From assembly GCA_016125045.1 (NCBI GenBank), contig WGML01000006.1:372001-436000 (forward strand): 64,000 nucleotides of DNA, written 5' to 3'. Positions 1 through 12,379 of the stretch are shown piece by piece. Made by a program: the position numbers and the translations under genes. The stretch's first letter is position 1; every line of letters starts with the position of its first letter. The notes below the pieces were generated by a model. That model did not search any database. It was given only the letters and a program-made list of their open reading frames with translations, and was not told the DNA's origin. The DNA is from a bacterium. Lineage in GTDB: Bacteria > Pseudomonadota > Alphaproteobacteria > Caulobacterales > Hyphomonadaceae.

Positions 1-1071
1 CATCGCCTCCTTCACCACCTGCTCGTGGAAGGTGAGCCGCTCCACCATGTCGGCGTCGACCGGCGCATCGCCGCAGACCTCAACCGCCTCGGCGTGGAGC
101 CGGTCCTGGACCACAGGATCATTGGCGATGAGATAGAGGGTGTAGGTGAGCGCAAGGGCGGTGGTCTCGTGTCCCGCGCCGATGAAGGTGACGATATTGT
201 CGCGCAATTCCGTTTCGGAGAGTCCGCGGCCGGTCTCCGGATCACGCGCCGCCATCAACAGGCTGAGAAGGTCGCTGCGTGTCTCGTCCGACGCCCGCCG
301 CCGCGCAATGGAGTCGACCGCCGCCGCCTTGAGCCGGGCCGCCGCTCGCGCGCCCTTGCTCCCCTTCAGACGGGGGATCCAGGGCGGCGCCCCGAGTATG
401 TCCAGCAGATCGGGATGTCCGAGCGTCTGCACATAGTCCGTTACGGCCGAAGAGACGTGCTCATGGCGAAACCCCGGATCGCCGCTCGACATGATCGTCT
501 CGACGATGACATCGAGGGTCGTACGGTTCATCTCGTTCATCACGTCGATCGGCGCCCCGCCGCCCTCCGCGCGCATCCGGCCCACCGCCTCGCTTGCGGC
601 GCGGGCGAAGGTGGGAACGAGCGCCTTCAGCGCATCATACCGAAACGCCGGCGACGCGGCCCGCCGTTGAAACCGCCAGTGCTCTCCTTCCGACGTGAGC
701 AATCCCTCTCCGGTTGCGGGTTTCAGAAGCCGCGTCTGGAACTCCGACTTCTCGAACGCGTCGGCATGGTCGAGCAGCACCGCCTTCACATGTTCGGGCG
801 AGCGGATGTAGTGCGCCGTCCGCCCCATCCAGTGAAGCTTGTGGTAACGATCCCGATAGGCGGATTTCGGCCAGACCTTGATGGGGTTGTCGACCATCGT
901 GAGCAGGCCGCGCACGAACGGCAGAGGCGTCTCCGGCGGAGCGATCGTGTCGGCGCGGAACAGACGCCGCGGTTCGCCCTTCGCGGCGTCCGTCGCATTG
1001 CGGGCCTCGGGGCCGCCAGCCGGGCTCGCGTTCGCGCCAGCGTTCAAATCATGGGGAAGCGTGTCGGGCAC
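1..1071 (-). CDS. Cytochrome P450, C-terminus cut off by window edge
   Basis: Heme monooxygenase of unknown substrate, probably soluble. The minus-strand frame shows the C-helix motif WRFQRR (Trp and Arg contact the heme), then the I-helix oxygen-activation motif AGHETT within FIGAGHETTALAL. The frame runs off the window at KEAM, just where the K-helix ExxR motif should begin, so the ExxR motif and the Cys heme ligand lie outside. The start is uncertain: a GTG at 1071 (VPDTLPHDLN) is used here, and a GTG near 1143 in the same frame is an alternative. It is divergent from the VIT transporter gene. The plus-strand frame over the same bases is a high-GC shadow. Family assignment is firm; the substrate is unknown. 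Confidence 0.88.
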   Translation of the reverse strand, partial: MPDTLPHDLNAGANASPAGGPEARNATDAAKGEPRRLFRADTIAPPETPLPFVRGLLTMVDNPIKVWPKSAYRDRYHKLHWMGRTAHYIRSPEHVKAVLLDHADAFEKSEFQTRLLKPATGEGLLTSEGEHWRFQRRAASPAFRYDALKALVPTFARAASEAVGRMRAEGGGAPIDVMNEMNRTTLDVIVETIMSSGDPGFRHEHVSSAVTDYVQTLGHPDLLDILGAPPWIPRLKGSKGARAAARLKAAAVDSIARRRASDETRSDLLSLLMAARDPETGRGLSETELRDNIVTFIGAGHETTALALTYTLYLIANDPVVQDRLHAEAVEVCGDAPVDADMVERLTFHEQVVKEAM

Positions 1072-1261
1072 CTGCGCCGTCTCCAGTTCTGGTCGCCCGT
1101 CTTGCGTGGCGCTCTCCCCTGCCCGATGGAGTAACACCACCACTGATCCGGGTCGAGGGGCGCCTTGGCCGGCGACCCGCCCTGAAGCGCCACTGAAACT
1201 CTCCCGAAACCCACCCCGAAAGCCACTCCCAGTCGGGGCCGACACCACAAGGAAGCTGAGA

Positions 1262-1963
1262 ATGTCGAAGACCTGGCCGCACCGCGAACGCCATACGGTC
1301 GACCGGACGAACTGGCTGCGCGCGGCGGTGCTCGGAGCCAATGACGGCGTCGTGTCCACCGCCAGCCTGATCATCGGCGTCGCCGCCGCGGGGGCGGCGC
1401 GCGGCGAGATCCTTCTCACTGGCGTTGCGGGCCTGGTTGCCGGGGCGATGTCGATGGCGGCGGGCGAATATGTGTCGGTCAGCTCGCAGGCCGACACCGA
1501 ATCAGCCGACCTCGCCCGTGAGACCAGAGAGCTGGACGAGGATCCGGCCGGAGAGTTGCGCGAACTCGCCGGCTTCTATGTCAAGCGCGGCCTCACGCCG
1601 GATCTTGCGCGCCAGGTCGCAGCTCAGTTGACCGAACACGACGCTCTCGGCGCCCATGCGCGCGAGGAACTCAACATTGTGGAGATCACTCAGGCCCGGC
1701 CCGTGCAGGCGGCCTTGACGTCGGCCGCGACGTTTTCATCGGGAGCGGCGATGGCGATCCTGCCCGCGATCATCGCGCCGCTGCATCTGATCCCTCCGCT
1801 TGTCGCTGGCTGCGGGTTGGTCGCGCTGGCGGGCCTGGGCGCGGCCTCCGCACGGGTGGGGCGTGCGCCGATGTTGCGGCCGGTGTTGCGCGTGACGCTC
1901 TGGGGCGCGCTTGCGATGGCGGTGACGGCCGCGGTCGGCATGCTGTTCGGCGCGGTTGGTTGA
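1262..1963 (+). CDS. VIT1/CCC1 family transporter
   Basis: Membrane protein of 233 aa in the VIT/CCC1 family, whose known members move iron or manganese out of the cytoplasm. The N-terminal NWLRAAVLGANDGVVSTASL and the following GVAGLVAGAMSMAAGEYVSV match the family's first two helices. A charged cytoplasmic region (about 85-150) follows, then three hydrophobic segments to the C-terminus. The ATG at 1262 has GGAAG upstream and begins where homology starts; a longer open frame reaching back to 878 overlaps the P450 and is unlikely to be coding. The gene stands alone, divergent from the P450. The metal cannot be told from sequence. Confidence 0.9.
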   Translation: MSKTWPHRERHTVDRTNWLRAAVLGANDGVVSTASLIIGVAAAGAARGEILLTGVAGLVAGAMSMAAGEYVSVSSQADTESADLARETRELDEDPAGELRELAGFYVKRGLTPDLARQVAAQLTEHDALGAHAREELNIVEITQARPVQAALTSAATFSSGAAMAILPAIIAPLHLIPPLVAGCGLVALAGLGAASARVGRAPMLRPVLRVTLWGALAMAVTAAVGMLFGAVG

Positions 1964-2037
1964 CGCTCCGGAGCCGGGGTTGTTCGGATCACGCTTCAGC
2001 CCACCGCCCGAAACGCGGTGTGACCCTGTCGGACGTG

Positions 2038-3357
2038 TCAGCCGATCGCGGCGAGCGCCTGGTCGAGATCGGCGCAGAGGTCGGCCGGCGCCTCCACCCC
2101 AACGGACACCCGCACCAGGGCGTCGGTGATGCCAAGCCGCGCGCGGCTCTCCGGCGGCACATCCGAGTGCGTCATCGCGGCAGGGTGAGAGGCCAGCGAT
2201 TCTGTTCCCCCGAGGCTGACGGCGAGCTTGAAGACCTTGAGTGCATTCAGAAATCGAAACGCTTCCGCTTCGCCGCCCTCGATCTCGAACGCGAAGGTGG
2301 ACCCCGCCGACTTGCACTGCCGCTCGAACAACTCCCGGTCGGGATGGGTTTTCGGCAGGAAATCGAGGAACCAGACAGATTTCACGCGCTCATGCGATCG
2401 AAGGAACGCCGCCACCTGCCTTGCGCCGGCGGCCGCCGCCTCCATCCTGAGCTTCAGCGTTTCCAGCGACCGCATGAGCAGCCAGCCGGTATGCGGATCG
2501 GACATCGTGCCGAGGATCGTGCGCATGACGCGAACGGGGGCGATGAACGGATCCGAGCCCGAAACTGAACCCGCGATCAGATCGGAATGCCCGCCGACAT
2601 ATTTCGTGAGCGAGGTGATGGTGAGATCCGCGCCGAGATCGAGCGGCGTCTGCCAGAGGGGGCCAAGAAACGTGTTGTCCACCATGACAGACGGACGAAT
2701 TCCGCCCTGCGCTCCTCCGATCCCGCCGAGGCTGTGCGACGCCTCGCGCGCCGCGGAGATGTCGACGAGGCCGTTTGTTGGGTTGGCGGGGGTCTCGAGA
2801 TAGATCGCGCCGACTTTTCCACCGGATTCGGCGGCGCGACGTTTCGCCTCCTCGGCGGCCGCCCAGAGTCCAGCCGATCCGCCCTCCGCCATGAAGCCGA
2901 CGCCGTGCACTCCGAATTCCGGCAGGATCTTGTGCACCAGGTATTCGGTGCCGCCATACACCGGCTCGGAGAAGATGAATACATCTCCAGGCCGAAGATA
3001 GGCGAGCATGGATGTCGCAATGGCCGCCATGCCGGAAGCAAAGACAAGACTTGCAGCCGCATTGTCCCAGATCGCCAGCCGGTCCTCCAGCACTTCAAGA
3101 TTGGGATTGTTTATGCGGGAATAGATGAGCCCGATCTCTTCGCCTTGCTTCTTTTCACGCAGGCCGTAGGCGAGTTCGAAGAAGGCCTTGCCCTCCTCCG
3201 CCGAACGGAAGGCGAAGGTCGATGTCTGAAACAGCGGCGGTTTGAGCGCCCCTTCGGACAAGGCGGGCGAGTAGCCATACCCCATCATGAGCGTCTCGGG
3301 TGAAAGCGCGTGACTCCCGAGATGCCGCGTCCGATAAGCCTTGGTTGAACCTGTCAT
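2038..3357 (-). CDS. Cystathionine gamma-synthase family PLP enzyme
   Basis: PLP-dependent enzyme of 439 aa of the Cys/Met metabolism family, which includes cystathionine gamma-synthase, O-acetyl- or O-succinylhomoserine sulfhydrylase and methionine gamma-lyase. Visible landmarks are YSRINNPN (phosphate binding), the glycine-rich PGDVFIFSEPVYGGT segment, VDNTF (cofactor aspartate) and TSLTKYVGGHSD with the Schiff-base lysine. The C-terminal half carries the family's SLGGTESLASHPA. The ATG at 3357 (MTGSTKAYRT) gives the usual length; the upstream 64 codons are Arg-rich and unlike the family. It is divergent from sspB. The exact reaction cannot be assigned from sequence alone. It may act with the metF/metH operon at the other end of the window, but there is no direct link. 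Confidence 0.88.
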   Translation of the reverse strand: MTGSTKAYRTRHLGSHALSPETLMMGYGYSPALSEGALKPPLFQTSTFAFRSAEEGKAFFELAYGLREKKQGEEIGLIYSRINNPNLEVLEDRLAIWDNAAASLVFASGMAAIATSMLAYLRPGDVFIFSEPVYGGTEYLVHKILPEFGVHGVGFMAEGGSAGLWAAAEEAKRRAAESGGKVGAIYLETPANPTNGLVDISAAREASHSLGGIGGAQGGIRPSVMVDNTFLGPLWQTPLDLGADLTITSLTKYVGGHSDLIAGSVSGSDPFIAPVRVMRTILGTMSDPHTGWLLMRSLETLKLRMEAAAAGARQVAAFLRSHERVKSVWFLDFLPKTHPDRELFERQCKSAGSTFAFEIEGGEAEAFRFLNALKVFKLAVSLGGTESLASHPAAMTHSDVPPESRARLGITDALVRVSVGVEAPADLCADLDQALAAIG

Positions 3358-3566
3358 GACGGCAAGGATAAGCTGACTCTCGACCAACGGAAATGGCTCG
3401 CCGGATTTGGGCTGCGGCGGCGCGGTCGTTGAGCGTCGGAGCAGTCTCGCGGCGGACCGCCGCCAGGCGTCGGCGCCGTCGCCAACAGGGTGGATGATCG
3501 ACGCATCGCGCCGTGCGAGAGTTGGATTGACGCACGCTCTTGGCGGCATAGAGCGGGTGGCGGTGA

Positions 3567-4124
3567 ATGAGGGAGGGCGAAGTGGACCGGGCGGGACCGA
3601 GGGACTTTATCGGCTATCAGGAGCTGATGCAGGACGCGATGCGCCAGGTGATGGCGGGCGCGCTGCGCGTGGCCGCTCGCAACGGCGCCCTGCCCGGCGA
3701 CCATCATTTCTACATCACCTTCCGCACCCACACCCAGGGCGTGGAAATGGCGGACCAGCTGAAAGACCGGTTTCCCGAGGAAATGACGATCGTCATCCAG
3801 CATCAGTTCTGGGACTTCGAGGTTTTCGACGACCGGTTCGAGTTGATCCTGCAGTTTTCAGGCGTGCCGCAGCACCTGTCCATTCCGTTTGTTGCGGTGA
3901 CCCGCTTCGTCGACCCCTCGCTGAGTTTCGGGCTGCAATTCGCGGGCGAAGGCGACACGGCGCAGACTGCCGCTGGTTCCGCGCAACCCGCGAAGGCCGC
4001 GGGTCAGGGTCCGGTCCAGAAGGGTGGCAAGCCCGCAGCCGCCGCGCGAAGCACGCCGCCGGCGTCGGGCGACAAAACCGGGGACGGCAGCGTCGTCTCG
4101 CTCGACGCCTTCCGGCGAAAATGA
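3567..4124 (+). CDS. sspB: ClpXP adaptor SspB, alphaproteobacterial type
   Basis: Adaptor of 185 aa that delivers ssrA-tagged and other substrates to the ClpXP protease in the cytoplasm. The N-terminal part (about 10-125) carries the SspB fold with HHFYITFRTHTQGVEM and FPEEMTIVIQHQFWDFEV, hallmarks of the alphaproteobacterial form. A Pro/Ala-rich linker follows, and then a basic C-terminal tail (VVSLDAFRRK), consistent with a ClpX-docking peptide. The ATG at 3567 is weakly supported; a GTG at 3582 has GGAGGG about 4 nt upstream and may be the true start. The stop overlaps the start of the next gene as ATGA, so the two are translationally coupled. Confidence 0.92.
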   Translation: MREGEVDRAGPRDFIGYQELMQDAMRQVMAGALRVAARNGALPGDHHFYITFRTHTQGVEMADQLKDRFPEEMTIVIQHQFWDFEVFDDRFELILQFSGVPQHLSIPFVAVTRFVDPSLSFGLQFAGEGDTAQTAAGSAQPAKAAGQGPVQKGGKPAAAARSTPPASGDKTGDGSVVSLDAFRRK

Positions 4125-4696
4125 CGCCGCCCGACGAGCCGACCGGGACGCCGCAACCGGCTCGACATGCTCCGGCGGCGAGCCGTCTGCCCGACGACGG
4201 GACCGCGGCGCACGGCGCGGGCCCTGCAGACACCAGCGCGGACGAGCGCGGACCGGCGATTTCCGACGCCCAGATGCTGGCGAGGTTTCAATCCTCAAAA
4301 AAGCGGCCGCCCTGTTCCGACACGCTCGGCATGCGGCTGATCGAGGTCGACCAGGCGGCCATGCGGATCCGGCTGGAATTTGACGCGAGCGCATCCTTCG
4401 CCAACCCGACGGGCGCAATCCAGGGCGGTTTCCTCGCCGCCATGATGGATGAAGCGATGAGCACCGCCTGCATCATCGCCTCCAACGTGACGATGACCGC
4501 TCCGACGCTCGAAATCAAAACCTCTTTCTTGCGGCCGGCCTTTCCGGGGCCGCTCGTCTGCGACGCGCGCGTTCTCAAATTCGGCAAGTCCACGGCGTTC
4601 ATGGAGGCTGAACTGCTCGATCCACAGGGCCGCATGGTCGCCAAGGCCAGCGCCACCGCGGCCCCGAAGCTGTTTCGCCGCCTGAACGCCGGCTAG
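4121..4696 (+). CDS. PaaI-family hotdog thioesterase
   Basis: Predicted acyl-CoA thioesterase of 191 aa with a hotdog fold. The segment TGAIQGGFLAAMMDEAMSTA (about residues 100-120) is the 4HBT/PaaI signature, followed by TLEIKTSFLRPAFPG. The first 50 residues are Pro/Ala/Asp-rich and poorly conserved, so translation could instead begin at the ATG near 4274 (MLARFQSS). The ATG at 4121 overlaps the sspB stop by 4 nt (ATGA) and is preferred. The natural acyl-CoA substrate is unknown; PaaI relatives act on phenylacetyl-CoA pathway thioesters, but no paa genes are nearby. Confidence 0.85.
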   Translation: MTPPDEPTGTPQPARHAPAASRLPDDGTAAHGAGPADTSADERGPAISDAQMLARFQSSKKRPPCSDTLGMRLIEVDQAAMRIRLEFDASASFANPTGAIQGGFLAAMMDEAMSTACIIASNVTMTAPTLEIKTSFLRPAFPGPLVCDARVLKFGKSTAFMEAELLDPQGRMVAKASATAAPKLFRRLNAG

Positions 4697-4728
4697 CGAT
4701 TCGCACCTGTCTTGCACGCGCCCGGTCT

Positions 4729-8674
<3,946 letters not shown>

Positions 8675-8696
8675 GACCGCGCAGTTAGCACATCTA

Positions 8697-8711
8697 GAAC
8701 ATAAAGTGAAC
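8697..8711 (-). promoter_or_regulatory. LexA (SOS) box of recN
   Basis: GAAC-ATAAAGT-GAAC (GTTC-N7-GTTC on the recN strand) is a perfect match to the direct-repeat LexA box known from alphaproteobacteria. It ends 22 nt before the recN start codon, where bound LexA would block transcription until DNA damage. Confidence 0.85.
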
Positions 8712-8907
8712 ATACAAAAAGCGCGCCACCTCCGGTTGTCAGGCCTTTGGGCGGCGGTGGCTGTCGAAGCGGTCGTGCAGCGGTGATCCGTCAACGCATT
8801 CGTGATCGTACCAACAGGTGACGCAAACCTCCCGCGACGGCATTGTAATCGGTGTTTCGTCGCGCCCCCCTCCCACGACGATCGTTCCATCAAACGGAGA
8901 AAATGAC

Positions 8908-9453
8908 ATGAAACGCTTCCTCGCCGCTGCGGCCGCAGCCGCACTCGCCCTCACCGCCGCCCCCGCCTTCGCCGCGCTCAAGCCGGGCGCCGTGGCGCCT
9001 GACTTCACGGCCGAGGGCGCCCTTGGCGGAAATCCGTTCACGTTCAAGCTCTCCGATGCGCTGGCGAAGGGTCCGGTCGTTGTGTTCTTCTTCCCCGCCG
9101 CCTTCACCCCGGGCTGCACCGCTGAAGCCAAGGCGTTTGCGGACGCGGCGGACGAGTTTGCGGCGAACGGCGCGACACTGATCGGGCTGACCCGCGGCAA
9201 TGTCGACCGGATCGCGGAGTTCTCGAAAGAACATTGCCGCTCCAAATTCCCTGTCGCCGGCGTCTCCGAGGAAACCATGAAGGCGTATGACGTCGTTCTC
9301 GCGGCGAAGCCTGACTGGACCGACCGCACGTCTTACGTGATCTCACCGGACGGCAAGGTCACCTTCGTTCATTCCGCGATGCGCCACGACGAGCATGTCT
9401 CGCAGACTCTCGCCGCTGTGAAGGAATGGAAAGCCAAGCACGGCGCGAACTGA
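8908..9453 (+). CDS. Secreted peroxiredoxin, AhpC/TSA type
   Basis: Thiol peroxidase of 181 aa that reduces peroxides. Residues 1-22 form a signal peptide (Lys-Arg, then an Ala/Leu core, cleavage after AFA), so the mature protein is periplasmic. FFFPAAFTPGCTAEA holds the peroxidatic cysteine (about Cys70) in the family's TPGC context; Cys110 in EHCRSK is a possible resolving residue. The ATG at 8908 has ACGGAG upstream. It is transcribed divergently from recN and followed by a strong hairpin. The electron donor is unknown; no thioredoxin gene is adjacent. Confidence 0.88.
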   Translation: MKRFLAAAAAAALALTAAPAFAALKPGAVAPDFTAEGALGGNPFTFKLSDALAKGPVVVFFFPAAFTPGCTAEAKAFADAADEFAANGATLIGLTRGNVDRIAEFSKEHCRSKFPVAGVSEETMKAYDVVLAAKPDWTDRTSYVISPDGKVTFVHSAMRHDEHVSQTLAAVKEWKAKHGAN

Positions 9454-9468
9454 ACGCGATCTGACTGA

Positions 9469-9497
9469 GACCTGACTTGGACCTGACTTGGACCTGG
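9469..9497. repeat. 11-bp tandem repeat, about 2.6 copies
   Basis: GACCTGACTTG occurs twice head to tail (9469-9479 and 9480-9490), followed by a partial copy GACCTGG. It lies 16 nt after the peroxiredoxin stop codon. No function is evident. Confidence 0.8.
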
Positions 9498-9501
9498 GCG
9501 G

Positions 9502-9526
9502 GCGGCCGGAGCGAACCTCCGGCCGC
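9502..9526 (+). terminator. Hairpin after the peroxiredoxin gene
   Basis: Perfect 10-bp inverted repeat GCGGCCGGAG / CTCCGGCCGC with a 5-nt loop. No T-run follows directly (the nearest is about 20 nt on), so it is either a weak intrinsic terminator or an mRNA 3' stabiliser. Confidence 0.55.
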
Positions 9527-9669
9527 ACGTCTGCGTTCGCGGGCGTTGTTTTTCCCGTCGTCGTGTGTTCGCGACGGCGCACCGGGACCATGCCGTGCGA
9601 CGCAACCTGTCCACTGGATGGCGGGGCGTGGCATACTCCGGCGCACATGGCAGCCAGCGGAGATGACGG

Positions 9670-10542
9670 ATGGGCGAACTTTACGAGGTCGTGGCGCTCG
9701 GGCTCAATCTGCGGACGGCGCCTGTCTCGGGCGACGTGGTGTCCGTCTTGCCGAAAGGCCAGATCGTCGAGAAGATCGGCGGCTCGGACAGGCCGGACTG
9801 GTGGCGGGTCTCCACCAGCGTCGGGCGGATGACCGAGGAAGGGTATCTGTCATCCAAGCACGTTCTGGCGGTCGATCCCAAGCCGTCCGGCTTCCGCTTC
9901 ACCTTTCTTGCGGACCTCACCGCCTCGTTTGCGCGGGTTCAGCAGTTCGTCGGGCCCTACGCGTCGCTTTATGGGAGCGAGATGCTGCCGCAACTGAATC
10001 AGGTGCTCGCCAAGTACGGCATCAATCGGAACACGCGCCGCTTCACCCATTTCCTTGCCCAGATCGCCCACGAGTCCGGACATTTCCGCAGTCTCGAAGA
10101 AAACCTCAAATACTCCGGCGAACGCCTCTGGCAGGTGTTCCGCAAGTATTTCAAGGATGAAGCCGAGGCCATGAGCTTCGACCGCCAGCCCGAGCGGATC
10201 GCCAACCGCGTCTACTCCAACCGGATGGGAAATGGCGACGAAGCCTCCGGAGACGGCTGGCGATATCGCGGCCGGGGGTTCATCCAGCTCACCGGGCGGG
10301 ACAATTACCGCGAGATCGGCCGCAAGATCGGTGTCGACATCGAGGCGAACCCCGACCTTGTCGCATCCGATGTGACCACGGCGCTCCTAGTGTCAGCGGC
10401 ATTCTGGGATTCACGCAAGCTCAATGCAGCGGCCGACAAGGATGATCTGCGGGAGATCACGCGCAGGATCAACGGCGGATTCAACGGACTCGCCGATCGT
10501 GAAAAACTGCTGAAACGAGCAAGGAGCATCTGGGGCGCCTGA
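9670..10542 (+). CDS. SH3-domain GH19 endolysin-like lysozyme
   Basis: Protein of 290 aa with an N-terminal bacterial SH3 domain (about 5-65: GLNLRTAP, GQIVEKIGG, WWRVSTS, EEGYLSSKHV) and a C-terminal glycoside hydrolase family 19 domain (about 95-290). The GH19 signature QIAHESGHFRSLEENL supplies the likely catalytic glutamate (Glu135), and GWRYRGRGFIQLTGRDNY is typical of phage endolysins of this family. There is no signal peptide or membrane segment, so release would need lysis or a holin. No other phage gene lies beside it. It may be a domesticated phage lysin, or a murein- or chitin-degrading enzyme exported by an unseen route. Confidence 0.87.
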   Translation: MGELYEVVALGLNLRTAPVSGDVVSVLPKGQIVEKIGGSDRPDWWRVSTSVGRMTEEGYLSSKHVLAVDPKPSGFRFTFLADLTASFARVQQFVGPYASLYGSEMLPQLNQVLAKYGINRNTRRFTHFLAQIAHESGHFRSLEENLKYSGERLWQVFRKYFKDEAEAMSFDRQPERIANRVYSNRMGNGDEASGDGWRYRGRGFIQLTGRDNYREIGRKIGVDIEANPDLVASDVTTALLVSAAFWDSRKLNAAADKDDLREITRRINGGFNGLADREKLLKRARSIWGA

Positions 10543-10572
10543 CCCCGGATCGCTCTGGAAGGCGCGCGCCCC

Positions 10573-11385
10573 TCACTCCCCCTTGAACGCGCCCTTGCGC
10601 TTTTCCAGGAAGGCGGCCACCGCTTCGCGACGGTCCTCTGTCGCTATGGTCACGAGATACTGGTCGCGGTCCATGTGGATCGCGGTGTCGGCCAGAGCGT
10701 TGACCGCAGCGTTGATCGCTTCCTTCGACATCCGCACAGGCAGCGGCGGCAGGTCCGCCACACGCCGGGCGCGGGCGAGCGCCGTCTCGAACGCCGCGCC
10801 ATCCTCGACGAGCTTCTCCACCAGCCCGATCTGAAGGGCTTCATCCGCCTCCACCCGTTCGCAGAAGATCGTGATCTCCTTGGCGCGCGCCGGACCGACA
10901 AGCGCCGCAAGCCTCGGCAGGGTCCGCCAGCTCATATTGATGCCAAGCTCCACTTCCGGCAGGCGGAAATGCGCCGAACGGCCCGCGTAGCGGAAGTCGC
11001 AGGCGAGCACGATCGCGAGCGCGCCGCCGATGCAGTATCCCTCCACCGCTGCGAAGGTGACCGCTTCGATGTCCTCCCATGCGCGGCAGACATCCGGTCC
11101 GAGTTTCAGGTGTTCTCGGCGCTCCATCATCGGCAGTTTCAGCCGGTCCCGCAGCACCGGATCGCGCAGGTCCGCACCCGCCGAGAAACCCCGTTCTCCC
11201 CCGGTGAGCACAACGGCGGAGAGATGCGGCTGGCGCTGGAGCCAGAGCCCGCAGTCGCGCAGATCCTCTAGCAGTGATGCGCTGAGAGCATTGAGACCGT
11301 CCGGCCGGGCCATGCGAACCACCGCGACCCGTCCCTCAACCTTCAGATCGAGCCAGCCCGTGCTGGAGGTGTACATGGCTGTCAT
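10573..11385 (-). CDS. Enoyl-CoA hydratase/isomerase family protein
   Basis: Crotonase-fold protein of 270 aa acting on acyl-CoA. The oxyanion-hole segments (SAGADLRD and AAVEGYCIGGALAI) and RLPEVELGI are clear. Compared with classical enoyl-CoA hydratase, the first catalytic Glu (the E of GGGCELA) is replaced (GGALAIV), while the Glu in LPEVELG is kept. This pattern fits isomerases and other crotonases better than hydratase. The ATG at 11385 has GAGGAGG upstream. It is convergent with the GH19 gene and follows bamD on the same strand. Confidence 0.87.
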   Translation of the reverse strand: MTAMYTSSTGWLDLKVEGRVAVVRMARPDGLNALSASLLEDLRDCGLWLQRQPHLSAVVLTGGERGFSAGADLRDPVLRDRLKLPMMERREHLKLGPDVCRAWEDIEAVTFAAVEGYCIGGALAIVLACDFRYAGRSAHFRLPEVELGINMSWRTLPRLAALVGPARAKEITIFCERVEADEALQIGLVEKLVEDGAAFETALARARRVADLPPLPVRMSKEAINAAVNALADTAIHMDRDQYLVTIATEDRREAVAAFLEKRKGAFKGE

Positions 11386-11434
11386 CCCCGCCTCCTCGAC
11401 CGGCGGCGGGGCGCCGGACCCGCGCATGTCGGCC

Positions 11435-12268
11435 TCAGAAAATCCGCTTCCAGGTCCGCGCAAGCCAACCCTCATCGCCGTCGGGCTTCACTTCCGGCGT
11501 CACCCCTTGCGAGGTCAAGAGCGCGTAGGTGTCCCGATACCAGACACTGTCCGGATAGTTGTAGCCGAGGACGGCCCCCGCGGCCTGCGCCTGGCCGGTG
11601 AGGCCGATCGTCAGGTACGCCTCGACCAGACGATGCAGCGCCTCGGGTGTGTGGGTGGTGGTGTCATACTTCTCGATGACGTTGCGGAAGCGGTTCACCG
11701 CGGCGAGCTGTTCGTTCCGGCGCAGATAGAAGCGGCCGATCTCCATCTCCTTGCCGGCGAGCTGGTCGCGGACCATGTCGAGCTTCAACTCGGCGTCCTT
11801 GGCGTATTCGCTCTGCGGGAAGCGGCGCACGACTTCGTTGAGCGCGGCGAGCGCGAGTTCGCTGCGCGCCTGTTCCCGGCCGACATCGATGATCTGGTCG
11901 AAATTGGAGACGCCGATGAGATAATAGGCGTAGGGCGCGCCCTCGGCTCCCGGATGCAGCGCGATATACTCCTGCGCCGAGGAGATGCATTCGTCGAAAT
12001 TGCTCGACTTGTAGTGCGCATAGGCGGTCATCAGCAGCGAGCGCTGCGCCCAGATCGAATAGGGATGCTGGCGCTGCACCTCGGCGAAGCGCAGGGCCGC
12101 CTCGTCCCACAGCCGCCGGTCGAGCGCGCCCGTCGCCTCGTTGTAGAGCACTTCCACCGGACGCTCGACATAGGCGAGCTCTTCCTGCCGGGCGCTCGAT
12201 GCGCAGGCGGAGATCGCGAGCATGCCTGTGCTGAGGAGCAGGAGTCTTGAAGCGGACGAAAAGGACAT
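11435..12268 (-). CDS. bamD: Outer-membrane assembly lipoprotein BamD
   Basis: Essential TPR lipoprotein of 277 aa of the BAM complex, which folds beta-barrels into the outer membrane. The signal peptide ends in the lipobox ISAC (AISACASS), giving lipidation at Cys. TPR-like repeats follow (about 40-240), including ALRFAEVQRQHPYSIWAQRS, YYLIGVSNFDQIIDVGR and AALNEVVRRFPQSEYAKDAE. The ATG at 12268 places the signal peptide at the N-terminus. In related genomes bamD directly follows lpxC and precedes recN; here genes on both sides separate it from its usual partners. Confidence 0.95.
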   Translation of the reverse strand: MSFSSASRLLLLSTGMLAISACASSARQEELAYVERPVEVLYNEATGALDRRLWDEAALRFAEVQRQHPYSIWAQRSLLMTAYAHYKSSNFDECISSAQEYIALHPGAEGAPYAYYLIGVSNFDQIIDVGREQARSELALAALNEVVRRFPQSEYAKDAELKLDMVRDQLAGKEMEIGRFYLRRNEQLAAVNRFRNVIEKYDTTTHTPEALHRLVEAYLTIGLTGQAQAAGAVLGYNYPDSVWYRDTYALLTSQGVTPEVKPDGDEGWLARTWKRIF

Positions 12269-12379
12269 TCGGACGGCGCTTTCAACAGGAAGGCGGTTCG
12301 GGGTGCACGTGTCTAACCCAGACGAGGCGTCTGCGCCAAGACGAAGCTGCACAGCCCCAGCGTAGCGATGGCCGCCGCA

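Noticed and set aside
25-1134. Long plus-strand open frame of 369 codons
   Set aside because: It is the complement of the P450 gene, whose minus-strand frame shows clear P450 motifs. The plus-strand product is Arg-rich and matches no family.
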